DNA of 8,483 nt from Oscillospiraceae bacterium. Its GTDB lineage: Bacteria > Bacillota_A > Clostridia > Oscillospirales > JAAYXM01. A program made the translations under genes and the position numbers. This document shows positions 7,290 to 8,483 of the stretch, piece after piece. The stretch spans positions 1-8,483 of the forward strand of contig JAFQVE010000341.1 of NCBI GenBank assembly GCA_017408185.1. The letters are read 5' to 3'. Each line of letters opens with the position of its first letter. Within the stretch, counting starts at the first letter, position 1. The notes beneath the pieces are model-generated. The model ran no database searches. It saw only the letters and a program-made list of their open reading frames with translations, and was not told where the DNA came from.

Positions 7290-8188
7290 TGAAAAAGATT
7301 GATATTCATTGTCACATAACTGCATTTCCGCAATATGCGCCGAGAAGATTTAACGGATCAAGAACTCTTGATGTCAACGAGCAGATTGCGGTGCATGATA
7401 AGCTCAATGTCGATATTGGTGTCATATTGCCAGGAGTATCAGCGGAAGCGACGTTTTTGCAACATTTTAATGAAGAAGCGAAATTCATTACAGATCAGCA
7501 TCCTGACAGGTTCATGTGGTTTTGTGATATAGACCCGAGAATGATATCAAACGACAGCACTGCAGACTTGAGTTATCTTATCAATCACTATAAGTCTCTT
7601 GGAGCAAAAGGAATCGGAGAGACTTCAGCAACGATTTATGCCGATGATCCAATGATGGACAATCTTTTCTATCATGCTGCACAATGTGATATGCCGATGA
7701 TTATTCACATTTCTCCGGTAGAAAGAGGCACATACGGAATAATTGATGACTTAGGACTTCCAAGAATTGAAAAGATGCTCAAAAAGCATCCTGATTTAAA
7801 GCTTATCGGACATTCAGCAGCTTTCTGGAGTGAAATTTCTTCTGATATTACACAGGAAGAACGCAATGGGTATCCCAAAGGCAAAGTGACAGAAGGAAGA
7901 ATGCCGAAACTTATGCGTGAGTATGGTAATCTCTACTGTGACCTTTCGGCAGGCAGTGGCTCAAACGCAATGATGCGTGACCCAGAGTATGCTGCAAGGT
8001 TTATAGAAGAGTTTGCCGACAGAATTTATTATGGAACAGATGTTTGTGCGGCGAATGCTACATTCCAGTACGATTTCGATGATTTTCTTACGAAAATGGT
8101 AAATGACGGAATGATAAGCACCACAAATTACGAAAAGATTATTCGCAAAAATGCTGAAAAGTTATTAGGGTTAGACTACACAAAGTAA
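7289..8188 (+). CDS. Amidohydrolase-2 family metal-dependent hydrolase (TIM-barrel), substrate unknown
   Basis: A 299-residue protein of typical length for the amidohydrolase-2 (PF04909-type) family, whose known members include sugar-acid and aromatic lactonases and some decarboxylases. It begins KKIDIHCHI, giving the strand-1 HxH (His7, His9). Further likely ligands or catalytic residues are Glu111 in GIGETSAT, His140 in MPMIIHIS, His175 in KLIGHSAAFW and Asp251 in YYGTDVC. The set is complete, so it should be active. There is no signal peptide or membrane segment, so it is predicted cytoplasmic. The start is fixed by the purine tract just upstream and by the TAATG overlap with the lyase gene, indicating a shared mRNA. 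A role in processing a sugar-acid derivative from the lyase pathway is inference from context only. Family confidence is high, reaction unknown. Confidence 0.9.
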   Translation: MKKIDIHCHITAFPQYAPRRFNGSRTLDVNEQIAVHDKLNVDIGVILPGVSAEATFLQHFNEEAKFITDQHPDRFMWFCDIDPRMISNDSTADLSYLINHYKSLGAKGIGETSATIYADDPMMDNLFYHAAQCDMPMIIHISPVERGTYGIIDDLGLPRIEKMLKKHPDLKLIGHSAAFWSEISSDITQEERNGYPKGKVTEGRMPKLMREYGNLYCDLSAGSGSNAMMRDPEYAARFIEEFADRIYYGTDVCAANATFQYDFDDFLTKMVNDGMISTTNYEKIIRKNAEKLLGLDYTK

Positions 8189-8196
8189 ACAAAAGC

Positions 8197-8238
8197 AAAA
8201 CAACGGATGAGGAATTACTACTTCATCCGTTGTTTTTT
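8197..8238 (+). terminator. Rho-independent terminator of the two-gene unit
   Basis: A perfect inverted repeat pairs 8197-8210 (AAAACAACGGATGA) with 8223-8236. The stem is 14 bp around a 12-base loop, with the GC-containing part next to the loop and a run of six T at 8233-8238. It starts 8 bases after the amidohydrolase stop codon, where an operon end is expected. The A-rich 5' side also gives the reverse orientation a short T run, so weak bidirectional action is possible. Confidence 0.92.
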
Positions 8239-8323
8239 ACGCGTTTTACGCAGGTGTAAAAATTTTACGTAGCCGCAAACCATTGGTATTAGCGGAATTT
8301 TACGCATTTTACGCGTTTTACGC
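8235..8323. repeat. Six TTTTACG(C/T) units in two groups of three around a dyad
   Basis: Copies of TTTTACGC start at 8235, 8244, 8298, 8307 and 8316, and TTTTACGT starts at 8263. Neighbouring copies within each run are exactly 9 bases apart. A seventh copy (TTTTACGT, 8472) lies near the right edge. The first copy shares its T residues with the terminator tail. The 9-base spacing resembles iteron-like or transcription-factor direct repeats, but no known box is recognised; it could also be plain low-complexity decay or a dispersed element. Confidence 0.65.
8273..8295. repeat. Nested dyad (CCGC / ACCA-T-TGGT / GCGG) between the two repeat groups
   Basis: CCGC at 8273-8276 pairs with GCGG at 8292-8295. 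Inside it ACCA (8279-8282) and TGGT (8284-8287) form a second palindrome around a single T. Immediately to the left lies GTAAAAATTTTAC (8256-8268), itself almost palindromic. The arms are short, so a stable RNA hairpin is unlikely; a dimeric protein binding site is the more plausible reading if it is functional at all. Confidence 0.4.
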
Positions 8324-8483
8324 GCTTTTTTGAGTATAGATATTTATTTTAGAATTACAGCGTGGATTTAAAACAGCTTTAAAATAACCCGTACCGACCC
8401 CTCGTCATAGGGCGTGACTATACCCACGCAAACAACATTTTTGACCGATTTTTGCCTGTTTTTTGCCCTGATTTTACGTGAAA
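8324..8483. other. AT-rich tail after the repeats, no confident gene
   Basis: This stretch to the window edge contains no plus-strand gene. The minus strand has an open frame from the edge to a TAA at 8370-8368 (37 residues, containing VVCVGIVTPYDEGSV). It could be the last part of a gene entering from the right or a chance opening in A/T-rich sequence. The plus strand shows two T-rich near-repeats ending in TTTTTGCC and TTTTTTGCCC (about 8450-8468). I recognise no RNA gene, tRNA or insertion-sequence end. Confidence 0.3.

Noticed and set aside
2940..8188. Possible GC shift suggesting the downstream gene was acquired separately
   Set aside because: Hand counts of 60-base lines vary widely inside the lyase gene itself (35/60 GC at 3061-3120, 23/60 at 4981-5040, 24/60 at 7081-7140) and overlap with the amidohydrolase gene (24/60 at 7801-7860). 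There is no clean boundary.
8235..8323. CRISPR array
   Set aside because: The repeated unit is 8-9 bases with no spacers of constant length and no cas gene in the window, so it is not a CRISPR.
8330..8355. Promoter-like TTGAGT (8330) and TAGAAT (8350) on the plus strand
   Set aside because: The spacer is only 14 bases, and no plus-strand gene follows before the window ends. In DNA this AT-rich such hexamers are expected by chance.
8400..8436. Hairpin around GTCA...TGAC and GCGTG...CACGC
   Set aside because: The arms are only 4-5 bp and overlap in mutually exclusive ways; this is not enough to call an RNA structure or attachment site.

Overview
The window looks like chromosomal DNA of an anaerobic gut-type member of the Clostridia (Bacillota). 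The pointers are three S-layer homology (SLH) repeats closing a giant secreted protein, bacterial Ig-like (Big_2-type) modules, and moderate GC that falls to AT-rich between genes. This placement is inference from domain style; there is no rRNA or marker gene to fix the taxon.

Two genes account for bases 3-8188, both on the plus strand. The first fills bases 3-7289 and is open at the left edge: its frame has no stop back to base 3, so the real start, signal peptide and at least part of one more Ig-like domain lie outside the window. The visible 2428 residues read, in order: end of an Ig-like domain, a large beta-rich region, two Ig-like domains, a putative carbohydrate-binding beta-sandwich, three more Ig-like domains, a heparinase II/III-type polysaccharide lyase core (alpha-helical part with a CxxC...CxxC zinc-ribbon-like insert, then a beta-sandwich part with the family's His/Asp/His metal-site pattern), a putative-Ig (He_PIG-like) domain, a Gly/Thr/Pro linker and three SLH repeats. 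It is best read as a wall-anchored lyase acting on a uronate-containing polysaccharide outside the cell.

The second gene (7289-8188) is a 299-residue amidohydrolase-2 family metal-dependent hydrolase with no signal peptide. Its ATG overlaps the TAA of the lyase gene by one base, and its ribosome binding site is an A6G7 homopolymer in the last codons of the lyase gene, so the two are almost certainly co-transcribed and translationally coupled. One reading is a surface enzyme that cuts the polymer and a cytoplasmic enzyme that handles a derived small molecule, but the amidohydrolase substrate cannot be told from sequence.

A strong rho-independent terminator (8197-8238) ends the unit. Behind it lies AT-rich DNA with six copies of TTTTACG(C/T), arranged three on each side of a small dyad, and then a tail whose minus strand carries a short open frame of uncertain status running off the right edge.
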